NCBI RefSeq assembly: GCF_000426505.1
Contig: NZ_AUFM01000015.1
Span: forward strand, 434,001-498,000
DNA: 64,000 nt
Origin: Nisaea denitrificans DSM 18348
Lineage (GTDB): Bacteria > Pseudomonadota > Alphaproteobacteria > Thalassobaculales > Thalassobaculaceae
Direction of reading: 5' to 3'
The notes under the pieces were generated by a model. The model was not told the DNA's origin and ran no database searches. It saw only the letters and a list, made by a program, of their open reading frames with translations. This document shows, in pieces, positions 10,751 through 20,398 of the stretch (positions within the stretch are counted from its first letter, which is position 1; each line of letters starts with the position of its first letter). Both the position numbers and the translations under genes were made by a program.

Positions 10751-11716
10751 ATGCCGTCATTTCACACGGCCGCTCTTGTCGGCGGTATCATTCTGCTGGC
10801 AAGTCAGGTCCCCGGACTAATCGACAGCACCCAGCCGGCCCCTGCCAGCTTTTCTGCAGAGAAGCCGCCTGCCGAGCGCGTGGTTGCTCCTGCAAACGCC
10901 CCTCTGGACGTTGCGAAAGCGGATGACTTCGAGGTGGTTCTGCAGGAGACCGGGTTCGATTTGAACGATATCCGGCGGGGCTCCGACTTGGTGCCTGCGG
11001 TTTATCTTGCCAGTCTCCCGGAAGATCTCGGCAGTCTTGACCAGGTCAAGCGCAAGAAGCAGCTCTTCTTCTCCGCGGTCCTGCCTCTGGTCCTGCGCGC
11101 CAATGAAAAAGTAGCGCGTGAGCGCGTGAAGCTGATCCGGTTCCGGGACCGTGCCCTTGACGGCGCCCAGCTGCGGCCGGTTGAGCGGGAGTGGCTGCTG
11201 GAGCTTGCCGACAGCTATGGGGTTGATGCAGAGGGTGCTGAAATCGGCCCCGGCCTGTTTGCCAAACTTCTGCTCAAAGTCGACGAAATCCCGGTTTCGC
11301 TCGCTCTGGCGCAGGCGGCTGTGGAAAGCGGCTGGGGAGCCTCCCGCTTTGCCCGCAATGGCAACGCACTGTTCGGGCAACGGGCATGGACAGAGAAGGC
11401 AGGCATCGCTCCGAAGGAGCGCGCCAGTGGTGAAAAGCACGTCGTGCGCAAGTATGACAGCCTGCTGGGTTCCGTTGCGTCCTATATCCACAACCTGAAC
11501 AGCCATCCGAGCTATCGAGATCTCCGGTTGCGCCGCGCCTCGCTGCGGGCAACGGGACGAGCGCTCGACGGCAATGTGCTTGCCGGCGGACTTCTGTCCT
11601 ATGCGGAAATCGGCCAGGAATACGTGGATATGCTGCGTCTCGTGATCGCCAAGAACAGGCTGGGCGATTTCGAGGGAGCAATCCTGGAACGCCCCCTCGT
11701 AACCGTATCCGGCTAA
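10751..11716 (+). CDS. Exported Bax-like glucosaminidase
   Basis: A 321-residue protein with an N-terminal hydrophobic segment (HTAALVGGIILLASQVPGL) that reads as a signal peptide or anchor. It is followed by a Pro/Ala-rich linker and a glucosaminidase-type peptidoglycan hydrolase domain. The family motif LALAQAAVESGWGASRFARNGNALFGQ is clear, with the catalytic Glu in AVESGWG, and the C-terminal part (NLNSHPSYRDLRLRRA) matches Bax proteins. It likely cleaves murein glycan strands in the periplasm. I chose the ATG at 10751 because an upstream start at 10658 would put 31 non-hydrophobic residues before the signal. It converges on the deacetylase gene with a 10-base gap. Confidence 0.87.
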   Translation: MPSFHTAALVGGIILLASQVPGLIDSTQPAPASFSAEKPPAERVVAPANAPLDVAKADDFEVVLQETGFDLNDIRRGSDLVPAVYLASLPEDLGSLDQVKRKKQLFFSAVLPLVLRANEKVARERVKLIRFRDRALDGAQLRPVEREWLLELADSYGVDAEGAEIGPGLFAKLLLKVDEIPVSLALAQAAVESGWGASRFARNGNALFGQRAWTEKAGIAPKERASGEKHVVRKYDSLLGSVASYIHNLNSHPSYRDLRLRRASLRATGRALDGNVLAGGLLSYAEIGQEYVDMLRLVIAKNRLGDFEGAILERPLVTVSG

Positions 11717-11726
11717 AGCCCCGTTC

Positions 11727-12761
11727 TTATCTCGGCACGACGAACTGTGTGCCGAACCAGCGCCATCTGTTGTCCGGTCCGGGCATCGTGCAGTTGATGC
11801 GCGAACGGCCCGGCGGGAAGGCTTGCTTCAGCCGAACCTCGACCCGCTGCTCCAGATATTCGAGATGTGTCTCGCCTTCGCTCGACGCGAAGCATGACAG
11901 GCTGCCCGGGTTGCCGACAGAGCTGTCCAGGGTAAAGCCAAAGGCCGGCGGGTTTTCGCCCAGCAGCGGGTCCTTCGGCAGAACGTCGGATACAGGCAAC
12001 GGCAGGGCGTTGGTGACCAGGCGGAATCGGTCGATCCCGCCATACCGTTCGTTCAGGGCGAAACGAGGCAGCGTCAACGGGTCCATGCCGTCATAGGCAA
12101 CACCGGAATGCTGACCGAAAGCCGCGTTGAATCCCGCATCGGCGACTGCCTTGCGAACCATCAGGCTGTATTCACCGTACGGATAGGCGAAAAGCGCAGG
12201 CCTTTCCTTGAGTTCCTCGACGAAACGCTGGTTTGAATCGGCCAATTCGCGATCCAGCGCCTGGCGGTCCAGCGTGGTCATGTGAGGGTGTGACTTGGTT
12301 TGGCTGCCGATAGTTACGCCACCGTCTTTCAGCTCCCTGATCTGGTCCCAGCTCATATATCCCTGGACCTTGCGGTCGATGACGCCGGTGGCAACAAAGA
12401 GGGTGAACGGAAGGCCGGCGGCTTTCAGCCGGGGCCATGCGTGCTCGTAGACCGAGAGATAGGCGTCGTCGATCGTGATCGCGATGGTGTGATCGGCGAG
12501 CGGTTTGCCGGTTTTCAGCGCTTCGATGATTTCCGGCAGCGGACGGACCTTGTACCGCTCCTTCTTCAGCTCCTCGAGATGCTCCTCGAATTGAGCGATG
12601 CGAATGCTGGTCGAAGGATAATCGTTCTCTCCGAACCGGTGATACATGGTCACGACGGCGCCGGAAACCTCTTCGGCTGCTGCGGGCCCATCCATAGGGT
12701 TTGCAAGACAGGCGACAAGTGTCAGGGCGGCCGTGATGGCTGTCCGGATCTTTCTTGGCAT
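11727..12761 (-). CDS. Secreted polysaccharide deacetylase (NodB homology)
   Basis: A 344-residue protein with a signal peptide (MPRKIRTAITAALTLVACLA, cleavage probably after PAAAEE). The NodB-type fold follows: VTMYHRFGENDYPS, then ITIDDAYLSVYEHAWP with the metal/base Asp pair, and SQTKSHPHMTTL supplying the metal histidines. Such enzymes remove acyl groups from chitin-like, peptidoglycan or exopolysaccharide chains in the envelope. The ATG at 12761 is preceded by GGAG; the frame is open further upstream without a better start. About 90 C-terminal residues after the catalytic core have no family I recognise. It diverges from tsaB and converges with the glucosaminidase, so both may act on cell-wall polymers. 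Confidence 0.86.
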   Translation of the reverse strand: MPRKIRTAITAALTLVACLANPMDGPAAAEEVSGAVVTMYHRFGENDYPSTSIRIAQFEEHLEELKKERYKVRPLPEIIEALKTGKPLADHTIAITIDDAYLSVYEHAWPRLKAAGLPFTLFVATGVIDRKVQGYMSWDQIRELKDGGVTIGSQTKSHPHMTTLDRQALDRELADSNQRFVEELKERPALFAYPYGEYSLMVRKAVADAGFNAAFGQHSGVAYDGMDPLTLPRFALNERYGGIDRFRLVTNALPLPVSDVLPKDPLLGENPPAFGFTLDSSVGNPGSLSCFASSEGETHLEYLEQRVEVRLKQAFPPGRSRINCTMPGPDNRWRWFGTQFVVPR

Positions 12762-12931
12762 GGAAGCTCCACTACGGAAGGCGCGGTGAAAATGCATGCG
12801 GTATGGCATAAACGCTATATTCCCTTGCTCTCGTCCGCCAACGTGGTTTACAGGCGGCGATGCGATTGGAAAAGTTGCACTTTCAGGCCGCTCTGTCACC
12901 CTAACATACGCTATTTGCGGCGGAAATTAAG

Positions 12932-13633
12932 ATGCTCTCTACTTCCGGTACAATTATCGGCATCGATTCCAGCACCGGTGCCTGCTCTATTGCGGTGTGT
13001 CGTGGCGGCACAATGCTGGCTCATTTCCACGAAGACATGACGCGCGGCCAGTCCGAGCGCCTGGCGCCAATGGCGGCAGCCGGACTCGCGGCGGCCGGGC
13101 TTGGCTTTCCGGATCTGGATGCCATAGCCGTAACGCGCGGACCGGGCTCCTTCACGGGACTTCGAATCGGTATGGCTTTCGCCAAGGGTCTTGGCCAGGC
13201 ACTTGGTATTCCGGTTTTCGGGGTTACGGGGTTTGACGCGGTTGCCCGCGCGGTTTTTGCAACAGAAGCCGCCGCTGGCCATGGCGTCGCCGTTATTCTG
13301 GAAAGCCGGCGGGCGGACCTGTTTCTGCAGGTATTCACCACCGGCGGGACTCCGGACGGTCCTCCGGTTGCGTTGCCGCCGGAGGATATTGCAGCCAGGC
13401 TTTGCCAGGCAGGCGCCGCTCCGTTGCTGCTTGCCGGCGACGCGGCGGACAAGGTGCTGGCGGTTCTCGATCAGGAGAGCGCGGCAATGCTGCGCAGCAG
13501 CTCGATCACCGCTCCGGATGCCCGGGAGGTTGCCCTGATCGGATTGGAAATGGCGGCGGGCGGAGATGATCCGGCACCAATACAGCCGCTGTATCTCCGG
13601 GCGCCGGATGTAACGGCGCCGAGGGCTGGATGA
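12932..13633 (+). CDS. tsaB: tRNA threonylcarbamoyladenosine biosynthesis protein TsaB
   Basis: TsaB is the non-catalytic partner that, with TsaD and TsaE, installs t6A at position 37 of ANN-decoding tRNAs. The 233-residue protein starts with IIGIDSSTGACSIAVCRGG and has the signature VTRGPGSFTGLRIGMAFAKGLG near residues 65-86, both typical of the actin-like fold. It overlaps rimI by four bases (ATGA), so the two are translationally coupled, as in many proteobacteria. Confidence 0.95.
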   Translation: MLSTSGTIIGIDSSTGACSIAVCRGGTMLAHFHEDMTRGQSERLAPMAAAGLAAAGLGFPDLDAIAVTRGPGSFTGLRIGMAFAKGLGQALGIPVFGVTGFDAVARAVFATEAAAGHGVAVILESRRADLFLQVFTTGGTPDGPPVALPPEDIAARLCQAGAAPLLLAGDAADKVLAVLDQESAAMLRSSSITAPDAREVALIGLEMAAGGDDPAPIQPLYLRAPDVTAPRAG

Positions 13634-14106
13634 CGGAGCTGGACGGCTACAGGCTCATCGGGGATATCGAAACCTATCTCGACGATGCAGCAGCACTGCA
13701 TCAGGCTATTTTTGACAGGCCCTGGTCGCAGGACGCTTTGCGGGACTTGCTTGCGATGTCCGGTGCGGACGGCGCGGTTGTCCTGTCCGGCACGCGCGAT
13801 CCGGCATTTGCCGGATTTGTCCTTTTTCAGTGCATCGGCGATTCTGCCGAAATTCTGACCCTTGCCGTTGCCCCGCATCATCGGGGAAGGGGGCTGGCGC
13901 GCTCTTTGGTGCAGCAGGTGTTCGCGCGTGCCCGCGAAACCGGGGCCGAAAAGGTGATGCTTGAGGTGCAGGACGGCAATTTGGCGGCAATCCAGCTCTA
14001 TGAAAGCCTTGGAATGACAGCTTTCGACCGGCGCCGAAACTACTATAAAGCGGCGGACGGTAGCCATGCCGATGCCATAATGATGCAGCTATTCTTCGAT
14101 AATTGA
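13630..14106 (+). CDS. rimI: Ribosomal protein S18-alanine N-acetyltransferase
   Basis: A 158-residue GNAT acetyltransferase. The acetyl-CoA loop is seen as LAVAPHHRGRGLARSLVQQV, and the C-terminal VQDGNLAAIQLYESLGM, DRRRNYY matches RimI, which acetylates the N-terminal alanine of ribosomal protein S18. Position directly after tsaB with a 4-base overlap supports the specific call. A different GNAT substrate cannot be excluded from sequence alone. Confidence 0.9.
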   Translation: MTELDGYRLIGDIETYLDDAAALHQAIFDRPWSQDALRDLLAMSGADGAVVLSGTRDPAFAGFVLFQCIGDSAEILTLAVAPHHRGRGLARSLVQQVFARARETGAEKVMLEVQDGNLAAIQLYESLGMTAFDRRRNYYKAADGSHADAIMMQLFFDN

Positions 14107-14398
14107 TGGCCCGAGAGGCCGCACGCCTTGCAGAGGGCCGGAAATCATCCGGATTTATGCGGGTTCCGAGTGCAACCAGTTTGTCATCAGAGTGTGTGAA
14201 AACTGTCACCGTTCAGTCGGTATAAGCCGATACCGGGTGGCTTCTTGGGGTCCCGTCCGGCGCGCGGTTCCCATACTGTTCGGGGGATGTTCCTCGTAAC
14301 GGGATTACGCGTAGCTATATCTGAAGAATGAGAGTGCCGCTGCGCGGTACAATTGGTTCCGATAGCCTGTGGCCTCGATAACAGGGATGCGACAAATC
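14107..14398. other. Intergenic region upstream of olsB with small inverted repeats
   Basis: These 292 bases hold no gene I can support. Two small symmetric elements stand out: CCGGA-N5-TCCGG at 14138-14152 just after rimI, followed by ATTT, which could be a weak terminator, and the palindrome at 14218-14235. A promoter for olsBA must lie here if the genes are transcribed separately, but no convincing -35/-10 pair is seen. Confidence 0.4.
14218..14235. promoter_or_regulatory. Perfect inverted repeat upstream of olsBA
   Basis: CGGTAT-N6-ATACCG, with a TATAAG hexamer inside it (14221-14226) that could serve as a -10 box. An operator overlapping the -10 of the ornithine-lipid genes is a reasonable reading; no -35 of quality is seen, so this is inference. 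Confidence 0.3.
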
Positions 14399-15283
14399 AT
14401 GGGATTCTCGATTCCGACGAGAACAGCACTTTCCGAAACCACTGCGGCCGAAACCGCACCGGTCGTGATGTCCGGGACGGCGCCGCTGTCTGACCAGACG
14501 CTCGTCTCCGGCTCGCTCGAAGTAAAGATTGCGACGACCGAGGAAGATATCCACGCAGCCAAGCGCCTGCGCTATCAGGTCTTCTATGAGGAAATGGGCG
14601 CGATTCCGTCCCCGGCTGCACGCGCGAGCCGTCTGGATGAGGATCCGTTTGACGATGTCGCGGATCATCTTCTGGTGCTGGACCACACGCGCGGCAAGGG
14701 CCCCGAGGCCGTGGTCGGGACCTATCGCCTGATCCGCCGCGCCGGTGCTGTTGAGGCGGGCGGTTTCTATACCGCCGACGAATTCGATATTGCCAAACTC
14801 GAGGCGCAGCCTGGCGAGATTCTCGAGCTCGGGCGTTCCTGCACTGCGGATGGCTATCGCACCCGCCCGACCATGCAGCTGCTCTGGAAGGGCATTGCCG
14901 CCTACGTGTTCCAGAACGACATTGCCGTGATGTTCGGCTGCGCCAGCCTGCCAGGCAATGACGCGGCCGCGCTTCGGACTCAACTCGCCTATCTGCATCA
15001 CAATCATCTGGCGCCGGAGCGGATCCGTGCTTCCGCGCTGGCGGAGCGCTACACCGAGATGAATCTGGTGCCGGCCGAGGAAATCGATGCACGTCGCGTT
15101 GCTGCCGCGCTTCCGCCTCTGATCAAGGGGTATCTGCGGCTTGGCGGCTATGTCGGTCACGGGGCCGTGGTCGATCATCAGTTCAATACGACCGATGTCT
15201 GTGTCATCGTCGAGACCAGCAATGTCTCCGACAAGTACTACAAGCATTATGAACGCGAGGCGCGCGGGGTCGTTATACAATGA
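14399..15283 (+). CDS. olsB: L-ornithine N(alpha)-acyltransferase, first step of ornithine lipid synthesis
   Basis: OlsB transfers a 3-hydroxyacyl group from ACP to the alpha-amino group of ornithine, giving lyso-ornithine lipid. The 294-residue product has the family core: AKRLRYQVFYEEMGA, DHLLVLDH, VVGTYRLIRR, EILELGRSCTADGYR, MFGCASLPG and IKGYLRLGGYVGHGAVVDHQFNTTDVC. It overlaps olsA by four bases, and the second enzyme of the pathway next door fixes the role. The start is chosen at ATG 14399 with AGGGA upstream; ATG 14387 and GTG 14369 are alternatives in the same frame. Ornithine lipids replace phospholipids under phosphate limitation in many alphaproteobacteria. No Pho box was recognised here. 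Confidence 0.9.
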   Translation: MGFSIPTRTALSETTAAETAPVVMSGTAPLSDQTLVSGSLEVKIATTEEDIHAAKRLRYQVFYEEMGAIPSPAARASRLDEDPFDDVADHLLVLDHTRGKGPEAVVGTYRLIRRAGAVEAGGFYTADEFDIAKLEAQPGEILELGRSCTADGYRTRPTMQLLWKGIAAYVFQNDIAVMFGCASLPGNDAAALRTQLAYLHHNHLAPERIRASALAERYTEMNLVPAEEIDARRVAAALPPLIKGYLRLGGYVGHGAVVDHQFNTTDVCVIVETSNVSDKYYKHYEREARGVVIQ

Positions 15284-16197
15284 GTGTCGCCGGTGCCCTT
15301 GAGGAGTTGAATGAAGACGACGTCTTTGTTGATTCCGGATTGCTCGGGACCTGGGATCGTGGGGCCGAACCGGCGGAAGCGGCGGGCATGATCGCTCCGT
15401 CCCGGAGCCTGCTATGGCGCAGGCTCGCGCTCTATAGCGCCCTGACGCTTGGCCTGCTGCCGGTCCAGATGCTGGCACTGGCTCTCCGGGCGCCGCTATC
15501 GGCCAGTCTGCCGCTTTTCTATCACAGCCTCTGCGCCCGCCTGCTTGGCTTCCGGGTCCGTACCCGCGGCACGCCGCTGCGCAAGGGATCGGTGCTCTAT
15601 GCCAGCAACCATGTCTCCTATTTCGACATTGTCGTGCTGGGCAGCCTGCTGCGCGCCAGTTTTATCGCCAAGAGCGAGGTCAAGACCTGGCCGGGTTTCG
15701 GTCTGCTTGCGACCCTGCAGCGCACTGTTTTCGTTGAGCGGCAAAGAGCCCGCTCGAAGGAACATGCGGACGTCATCGCCGACCGTCTTTCGTCGGGCGA
15801 CCGGCTGATCCTGTTCCCCGAAGGCACGAGCAATGACGGTAACCGCACGCTGCCCTTCAAGAGCTCGTTGTTCGCCGCCGCCAAGCCCTCTCGGAGCGAC
15901 GCATCGACCCGTTCCGACCTGCGCATTCAGCCGGTCTCTGTGACCTACACCCGGCTGAACGGCATGCCGATGGGGCGCGGGCTCAGGCCGTTCTATGCAT
16001 GGTATGGCGACATGGATCTGCTGCCGCACCTGCTCGACGCGCTGGCGCTCGGCCGGGTTGATGTCGATGTCGAATTTCATGAGCCGGTGGACCCTGCGGA
16101 ATTTCGAAACCGCAAGGAACTGGCCGCGCATTGTCAGCGCATTGTCGCCAATGGTGTTTCTCGGGCGCTCTCAGGCCGCAGTGACGCTACGTCCTGA
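15280..16197 (+). CDS. olsA: Lyso-ornithine lipid O-acyltransferase
   Basis: A 305-residue PlsC-type acyltransferase that completes ornithine lipid synthesis by acylating the 3-hydroxyl of lyso-ornithine lipid; some OlsA proteins also acylate lysophosphatidic acid. A hydrophobic segment lies near residues 50-70. The catalytic H-x4-D box is NHVSYFD, and the substrate motif is LFPEGTSNDGNRTLPFKSSLF. The ATGA overlap with olsB indicates one operon. A general 1-acylglycerol-3-phosphate acyltransferase role is the main alternative. Confidence 0.88.
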   Translation: MSVAGALEELNEDDVFVDSGLLGTWDRGAEPAEAAGMIAPSRSLLWRRLALYSALTLGLLPVQMLALALRAPLSASLPLFYHSLCARLLGFRVRTRGTPLRKGSVLYASNHVSYFDIVVLGSLLRASFIAKSEVKTWPGFGLLATLQRTVFVERQRARSKEHADVIADRLSSGDRLILFPEGTSNDGNRTLPFKSSLFAAAKPSRSDASTRSDLRIQPVSVTYTRLNGMPMGRGLRPFYAWYGDMDLLPHLLDALALGRVDVDVEFHEPVDPAEFRNRKELAAHCQRIVANGVSRALSGRSDATS

Positions 16198-16257
16198 CAC
16201 CACATCCTGACGCGGGAGTGCCTTTCAAAATTCCTCACATCAGAACGGTTACGCGGC

Positions 16258-16285
16258 TTGACTGGACGCTTCCCGGTGTTAGCAT
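16258..16285 (+). promoter_or_regulatory. Putative promoter of the miaB-lnt operon
   Basis: TTGACT, a 16-base spacer and TAGCAT form a reasonable sigma-70-type promoter about 110 bases ahead of the miaB start. The five downstream genes overlap or nearly touch, so this would drive the whole run. Seen by eye only. Confidence 0.45.
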
Positions 16286-16393
16286 TTCGGGGATGAACAG
16301 AAACGCACGCTGGAATTTCAGTTGCACTCGGCGTATTGCTCCCGCCGTACCCATGAAATTCGACCCTTCGAGCGACCATAAGGCGCGGCGCGC

Positions 16394-17830
16394 GTGAGCA
16401 AAAAACTTTATATCAAAACCTACGGCTGCCAGATGAACGTCTACGACAGTGAGCGTATGACAGACAGTCTGGTGTCTCTCGGCTATGACCCTGTAACCAC
16501 GCCGGATGATGTCGACATGGTGATCCTGAACACCTGTCACATCCGGGAAAAGGCAACGGAAAAGGTCTTTTCCGAACTCGGTCGGATCCGCAAGGAAAAG
16601 GAAGCCCGCGCAGCGGGCGGAAAGCCCTTGCTGATCGCGGTCGCGGGCTGCGTTGCCCAGGCCGAGGGCGAGGAAATCGTCAAGCGCGCACCCTATGTCG
16701 ATCTGGTGTTCGGACCGCAGACCTATCACCGTCTCCCGGAGCTGGTCCGCGCGGCTGAAGAAAAAGCGGCGGATTACCGGGCGACATCGGGCGGACGCGG
16801 TTCCCGCGGTGCCGGTGTCGTCGACACCGATTTTCCGGCGGAGAGCAAATTCGATCATTTGCCGGAAGAACGTCATTCGAATGCTGCGGCCGCGTTTCTC
16901 AGCATCCAGGAAGGCTGCGACAAGTTTTGCAGCTTCTGTGTGGTGCCCTATACGCGTGGCGCGGAGTTTTCCCGTCCGGCGGATCAGGTGATCGCCGAGG
17001 CGCGACGGCTGGTGGCCTCAGGTACGTCGGAGCTCACCCTGCTCGGTCAGAACGTCAACGCTTATCATGGCGAAGCAGGCGGCGGTGAATGGGGTCTCGG
17101 CAGGCTGATCCGGGCGCTGGCCGAGATCGACGGGCTGGAACGCATTCGCTACACCACCTCGCATCCGAACGATGTGGATGACGACCTGATCGCCGCGCAT
17201 CGCGACGTGCCGCAGTTGATGCCTTTTCTGCATCTTCCGGTGCAATCCGGCTCCGACAGTGTGTTGCGGCAGATGAACCGAAAGCATGATGCGGATTCCT
17301 ATCGCCGCATCGTCGACCGGCTGCGCGAAGCCCGCCCGGACCTGGCCCTGTCGTCCGATTTCATTGTCGGGCACCCGGGCGAGAGCGACGTGGATTTTGC
17401 CGATACACTCAGACTTGTAGCGGATGTCGGATACGTTCAGGCCTATTCGTTCAAATACAGTCCGCGCCCCGGCACACCGGCGGCCGGGACGGACCTGCAG
17501 ATCGACGACGCTGTGAAGTCAGACCGTCTGGAAACCCTGCAACAGCTGCTGAATGCGCAGCAGCTTGCCTTCAATGTGGCCAGTGTCGGCGCTGTCCAGC
17601 CGGTGCTGGTCGAGCGCAAGGGACAAAAAGAAGGTCAACTTGTTGGCCGGGGTCCCTATATGCAGGCCATACACTTTGCCGGACCGGACCGGCTGATCGG
17701 TGCGATTGCCGATGTCCGGATTGAACAGGGACACGCCAACTCTCTTTCGGGAACCGCGGTGATCGGCGAATGGGCCGGCGCGTCAGGCCCGACAACGCTC
17801 ACCTCCGACCATGAAAGGGCGATTGCTTGA
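16394..17830 (+). CDS. miaB: tRNA-2-methylthio-N6-dimethylallyladenosine synthase
   Basis: MiaB is a radical-SAM methylthiotransferase that converts i6A37 to ms2i6A37 in tRNAs. The 478-residue protein has the three expected parts: an N-terminal MTTase domain ([15 protein letters not shown], further cysteines in NTCHIREKA and [12 protein letters not shown]), a radical-SAM core with the CxxxCxxC motif in [17 protein letters not shown], and a C-terminal TRAM domain. The start is GTG at 16394. Its stop overlaps the TTG start of phoH (TTGA). Confidence 0.97.
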   Translation: MSKKLYIKTYGCQMNVYDSERMTDSLVSLGYDPVTTPDDVDMVILNTCHIREKATEKVFSELGRIRKEKEARAAGGKPLLIAVAGCVAQAEGEEIVKRAPYVDLVFGPQTYHRLPELVRAAEEKAADYRATSGGRGSRGAGVVDTDFPAESKFDHLPEERHSNAAAAFLSIQEGCDKFCSFCVVPYTRGAEFSRPADQVIAEARRLVASGTSELTLLGQNVNAYHGEAGGGEWGLGRLIRALAEIDGLERIRYTTSHPNDVDDDLIAAHRDVPQLMPFLHLPVQSGSDSVLRQMNRKHDADSYRRIVDRLREARPDLALSSDFIVGHPGESDVDFADTLRLVADVGYVQAYSFKYSPRPGTPAAGTDLQIDDAVKSDRLETLQQLLNAQQLAFNVASVGAVQPVLVERKGQKEGQLVGRGPYMQAIHFAGPDRLIGAIADVRIEQGHANSLSGTAVIGEWAGASGPTTLTSDHERAIA

Positions 17831-18849
17831 GCATCATTGACGAGGCCACCGAAGTCATTCATCTGGAATTTGCCGACCATGATCTGGTGCCGGCTTTGCT
17901 CGGCGAGCATGACCGCAATCTGGCGCGAATCGAACAAAAGCTTCAGGTTTCGATTTCCTGCTTCGGAAACAAGGTCACCGTTGAAGGTGAAAAAGATGCG
18001 GTGGTTACGGCGCAATCCGCGCTGACCTCGCTTTATCGCCGCCTTGAAGGTGACATCAAGGCCGGTAAAAAGCTCAAGGCCCTCGATTTTGGGACTGTCG
18101 ACGCCGCAGTGAAGTGGGCGCAGAACACGGGCGACGCCGCAAACGGCGACAGCAACGGTTTTAATGACCGCTCTGCCTTCGTGCCGACGTGGAAACGGGC
18201 AATCCAGCCGCGTTCACCGAACCAGCACCGCTATATTCAGGCCCTGTCGAAAGACGAGCTCGTGCTTGGCCTTGGACCGGCCGGTACAGGCAAGACCTAT
18301 CTGGCGGTTGCCATGGCTGTTTCCATGCTGATGGAACGCAGGGTCGAGCGGCTGATCCTGTCGCGTCCGGCGGTGGAAGCGGGCGAACGGCTCGGCTTCC
18401 TGCCCGGCGATATGAAAGACAAGGTCGATCCCTATCTTCGTCCGCTTTATGACGCGCTTTACGACATGATGCCGGGCGAGCAGGTCGAGCGGCGGCTTGC
18501 GGCCGGTGAGATCGAAGTGGCGCCGCTCGCCTTCATGCGTGGCCGGACGCTCGCTAATTCCTACATCATCCTGGACGAAGCGCAGAACACAACGCCGACC
18601 CAGATGAAGATGTTTCTGACCCGTCTCGGCGAGAATTCGCGGATGGCGATCACCGGCGATCCGACGCAGGTCGATCTGCCTTTCGGAGCGAAATCGGGTC
18701 TGACGGATGCGATACATGTGCTTGGCCGAATTCCCGATGTCAGCCTCATCGAGTTCACGGCCAGAGACGTTGTGCGCCATCCGCTGGTAACGAAAATCGT
18801 CAATGCGTACAGTGAACGTGAATCGACCCGTCTTGACGGGTCCAGTTAG
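17827..18849 (+). CDS. phoH: PhoH-like ATPase
   Basis: A 340-residue PhoH family P-loop ATPase with Walker A in [18 protein letters not shown] and Walker B in [23 protein letters not shown], which matches the helicase-like core. An N-terminal KH-like region precedes it. The role is not fully settled in the family; linkage to ybeY suggests RNA metabolism and ribosome quality control. The start appears to be a TTG inside the miaB stop, which implies coupled translation. Confidence 0.93.
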   Translation: MSIIDEATEVIHLEFADHDLVPALLGEHDRNLARIEQKLQVSISCFGNKVTVEGEKDAVVTAQSALTSLYRRLEGDIKAGKKLKALDFGTVDAAVKWAQNTGDAANGDSNGFNDRSAFVPTWKRAIQPRSPNQHRYIQALSKDELVLGLGPAGTGKTYLAVAMAVSMLMERRVERLILSRPAVEAGERLGFLPGDMKDKVDPYLRPLYDALYDMMPGEQVERRLAAGEIEVAPLAFMRGRTLANSYIILDEAQNTTPTQMKMFLTRLGENSRMAITGDPTQVDLPFGAKSGLTDAIHVLGRIPDVSLIEFTARDVVRHPLVTKIVNAYSERESTRLDGSS

Positions 18850-18857
18850 AGAAAACA

Positions 18858-19439
18858 ATGGAGTGTCCGCGCGTGCCCGACGAACCGGAGCCGAGTAGTA
18901 GCAGCCGCAGCGAGATCGCGGCGCAGGATCCGCAGGAAGAGCCGGAGCAACCGGACTCTATTTACGATATTGCCGTCACCGTTTCCGACCCTGCCTGGGA
19001 GGTGGCGCTGCCCGACGCTGAGCGACTCTGTGTCGATATTGCCGTTGCGGTACTCGGGCCGGTGACAAAGCCGATCGAACTCAGCATTGTCCTGGGCTCC
19101 GACGCTGAAGTCCGCTTACTGAACCGCGATTACCGCGGTAAGGACAAGGCAACCAATGTGCTGTCCTTCCCTTCAGGCCTTTCATCGGATCTGTCGGGAA
19201 CGGATATGCTTGGCGATGTGATTCTCGCCTTCGAAACCGTTTCCATGGAAGCGGCTCGCGACGGAAAACCCCTGGCGTCCCATCTGCGGCACTTGGTGGT
19301 GCACGGCATTCTTCATCTGCTCGGATACGATCACGAGACGGAGGAAGAGGCTTCTGAAATGGAGCGGCGGGAAGTTGAGATTCTCGACGGATTTGGCATT
19401 TCCGACCCCTATAATCCCGTGCTGGAGCCGGTCCAATGA
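18858..19439 (+). CDS. ybeY: Endoribonuclease YbeY
   Basis: YbeY is a single-strand endoribonuclease needed for 16S rRNA 3' maturation and ribosome quality control. The metal site H-G-x-L-H-L-x-G-Y-D-H is present as HGILHLLGYDHE near residues 150-161, and NRDYRGKDKATNVLSFP is the other conserved block. At 193 residues it is longer than typical owing to an acidic, Ser/Glu/Pro-rich N-terminal stretch of about 35 residues, and starting at a nearby GTG (18873) would shorten this only slightly. It overlaps corC by ATGA. Confidence 0.95.
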   Translation: MECPRVPDEPEPSSSSRSEIAAQDPQEEPEQPDSIYDIAVTVSDPAWEVALPDAERLCVDIAVAVLGPVTKPIELSIVLGSDAEVRLLNRDYRGKDKATNVLSFPSGLSSDLSGTDMLGDVILAFETVSMEAARDGKPLASHLRHLVVHGILHLLGYDHETEEEASEMERREVEILDGFGISDPYNPVLEPVQ

Positions 19440-20398
19440 ATTCAGGTCCGGATAACAGGCCGGTAAGCGTGGATATCGTCGGCGTGACGGATGGCGACGA
19501 TTTCGAGTCCGAAGGTCAACGGGAGCCGTCATGGACCCGTTTTCGGCAATTTTTCAAGGCGTTGAAGCTCAAGCGTAATGGCGGTGCGTCCGCTCGCGAC
19601 GCTCTTGAAGAACTGATTGAGGACGACGGCGGGACGATGGACGAGGATCTCGCCATCGACACGCATGAACGGGCGCTGATCCGTAACATTCTCGGGCTGC
19701 GCGACATCACGGCTGAAGATGTGATGGTACCGCGTGCCGATATCACCGGTGTGGCGATCGATACCAGTCTCGATGAGCTGGTAACGGATATGGTGAAGGA
19801 TTCCCACAGCCGGGTGCCGGTCTACCGCGAGACGCTCGACGATGTGGTCGGCATGATCCACATGAAGGATGTTCTGGCGCATGTCCATGCCGGCAAGGAT
19901 GTGCCGCTCAGTTCCCTGTTGCGGGAGGTCTTGTTCGTTTCGCCTTCTATACGAGCGATGGACCTGCTGCAGGAAATGCGTCTGACACGCCGCCATCTCG
20001 CGCTCGTCGTGGATGAGTTCGGCGGGATTGACGGGCTGATCACCATTGAGGATCTGATTGAGGAAATCGTGGGCGACATCGTCGACGAGCACGATGTCGA
20101 GGAAGGTCCGAAAATCGCCATGGTCGGGCCGGATACGGCGGTTGCCGATGCCCGCGCCGAAATCGAGGAATTTGAAGCTCTTTTCGGCAATGTGCTGACT
20201 GAGGAAGAGCGCGAGGAAATCGATACGCTCGGCGGGCTCGTCTTCTCGCTCGCGGGCCGTGTTGCGGCTCGGGGGGAGCTTCTGGCACACCCGGCCGGTG
20301 TCGAATTTGAGGTGCTTGAAAGTGACTCACGCAGGATCAAGCGGATCCGTATCCGGCGTGTGTCGACGGACGAGCCTGAGGCGGAGGTCAGTCTGTGA
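19436..20398 (+). CDS. corC: CorC/HlyC-type CBS-domain protein
   Basis: A 320-residue cytosolic protein with a CBS domain pair (TAEDVMVPRADITGVAIDT, then VGMIHMKDVLAHV, and LALVVDEFGGIDGLITIEDLIEEIVGDI) followed by a C-terminal CorC_HlyC transporter-associated domain. There are no membrane segments. Family members are linked to magnesium/cobalt efflux and often sit between ybeY and lnt, as here. The biochemical role is unsettled; recent family names tie it to CNNM-like Mg transport. It overlaps ybeY and lnt by four bases each. Confidence 0.92.
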   Translation: MNSGPDNRPVSVDIVGVTDGDDFESEGQREPSWTRFRQFFKALKLKRNGGASARDALEELIEDDGGTMDEDLAIDTHERALIRNILGLRDITAEDVMVPRADITGVAIDTSLDELVTDMVKDSHSRVPVYRETLDDVVGMIHMKDVLAHVHAGKDVPLSSLLREVLFVSPSIRAMDLLQEMRLTRRHLALVVDEFGGIDGLITIEDLIEEIVGDIVDEHDVEEGPKIAMVGPDTAVADARAEIEEFEALFGNVLTEEEREEIDTLGGLVFSLAGRVAARGELLAHPAGVEFEVLESDSRRIKRIRIRRVSTDEPEAEVSL

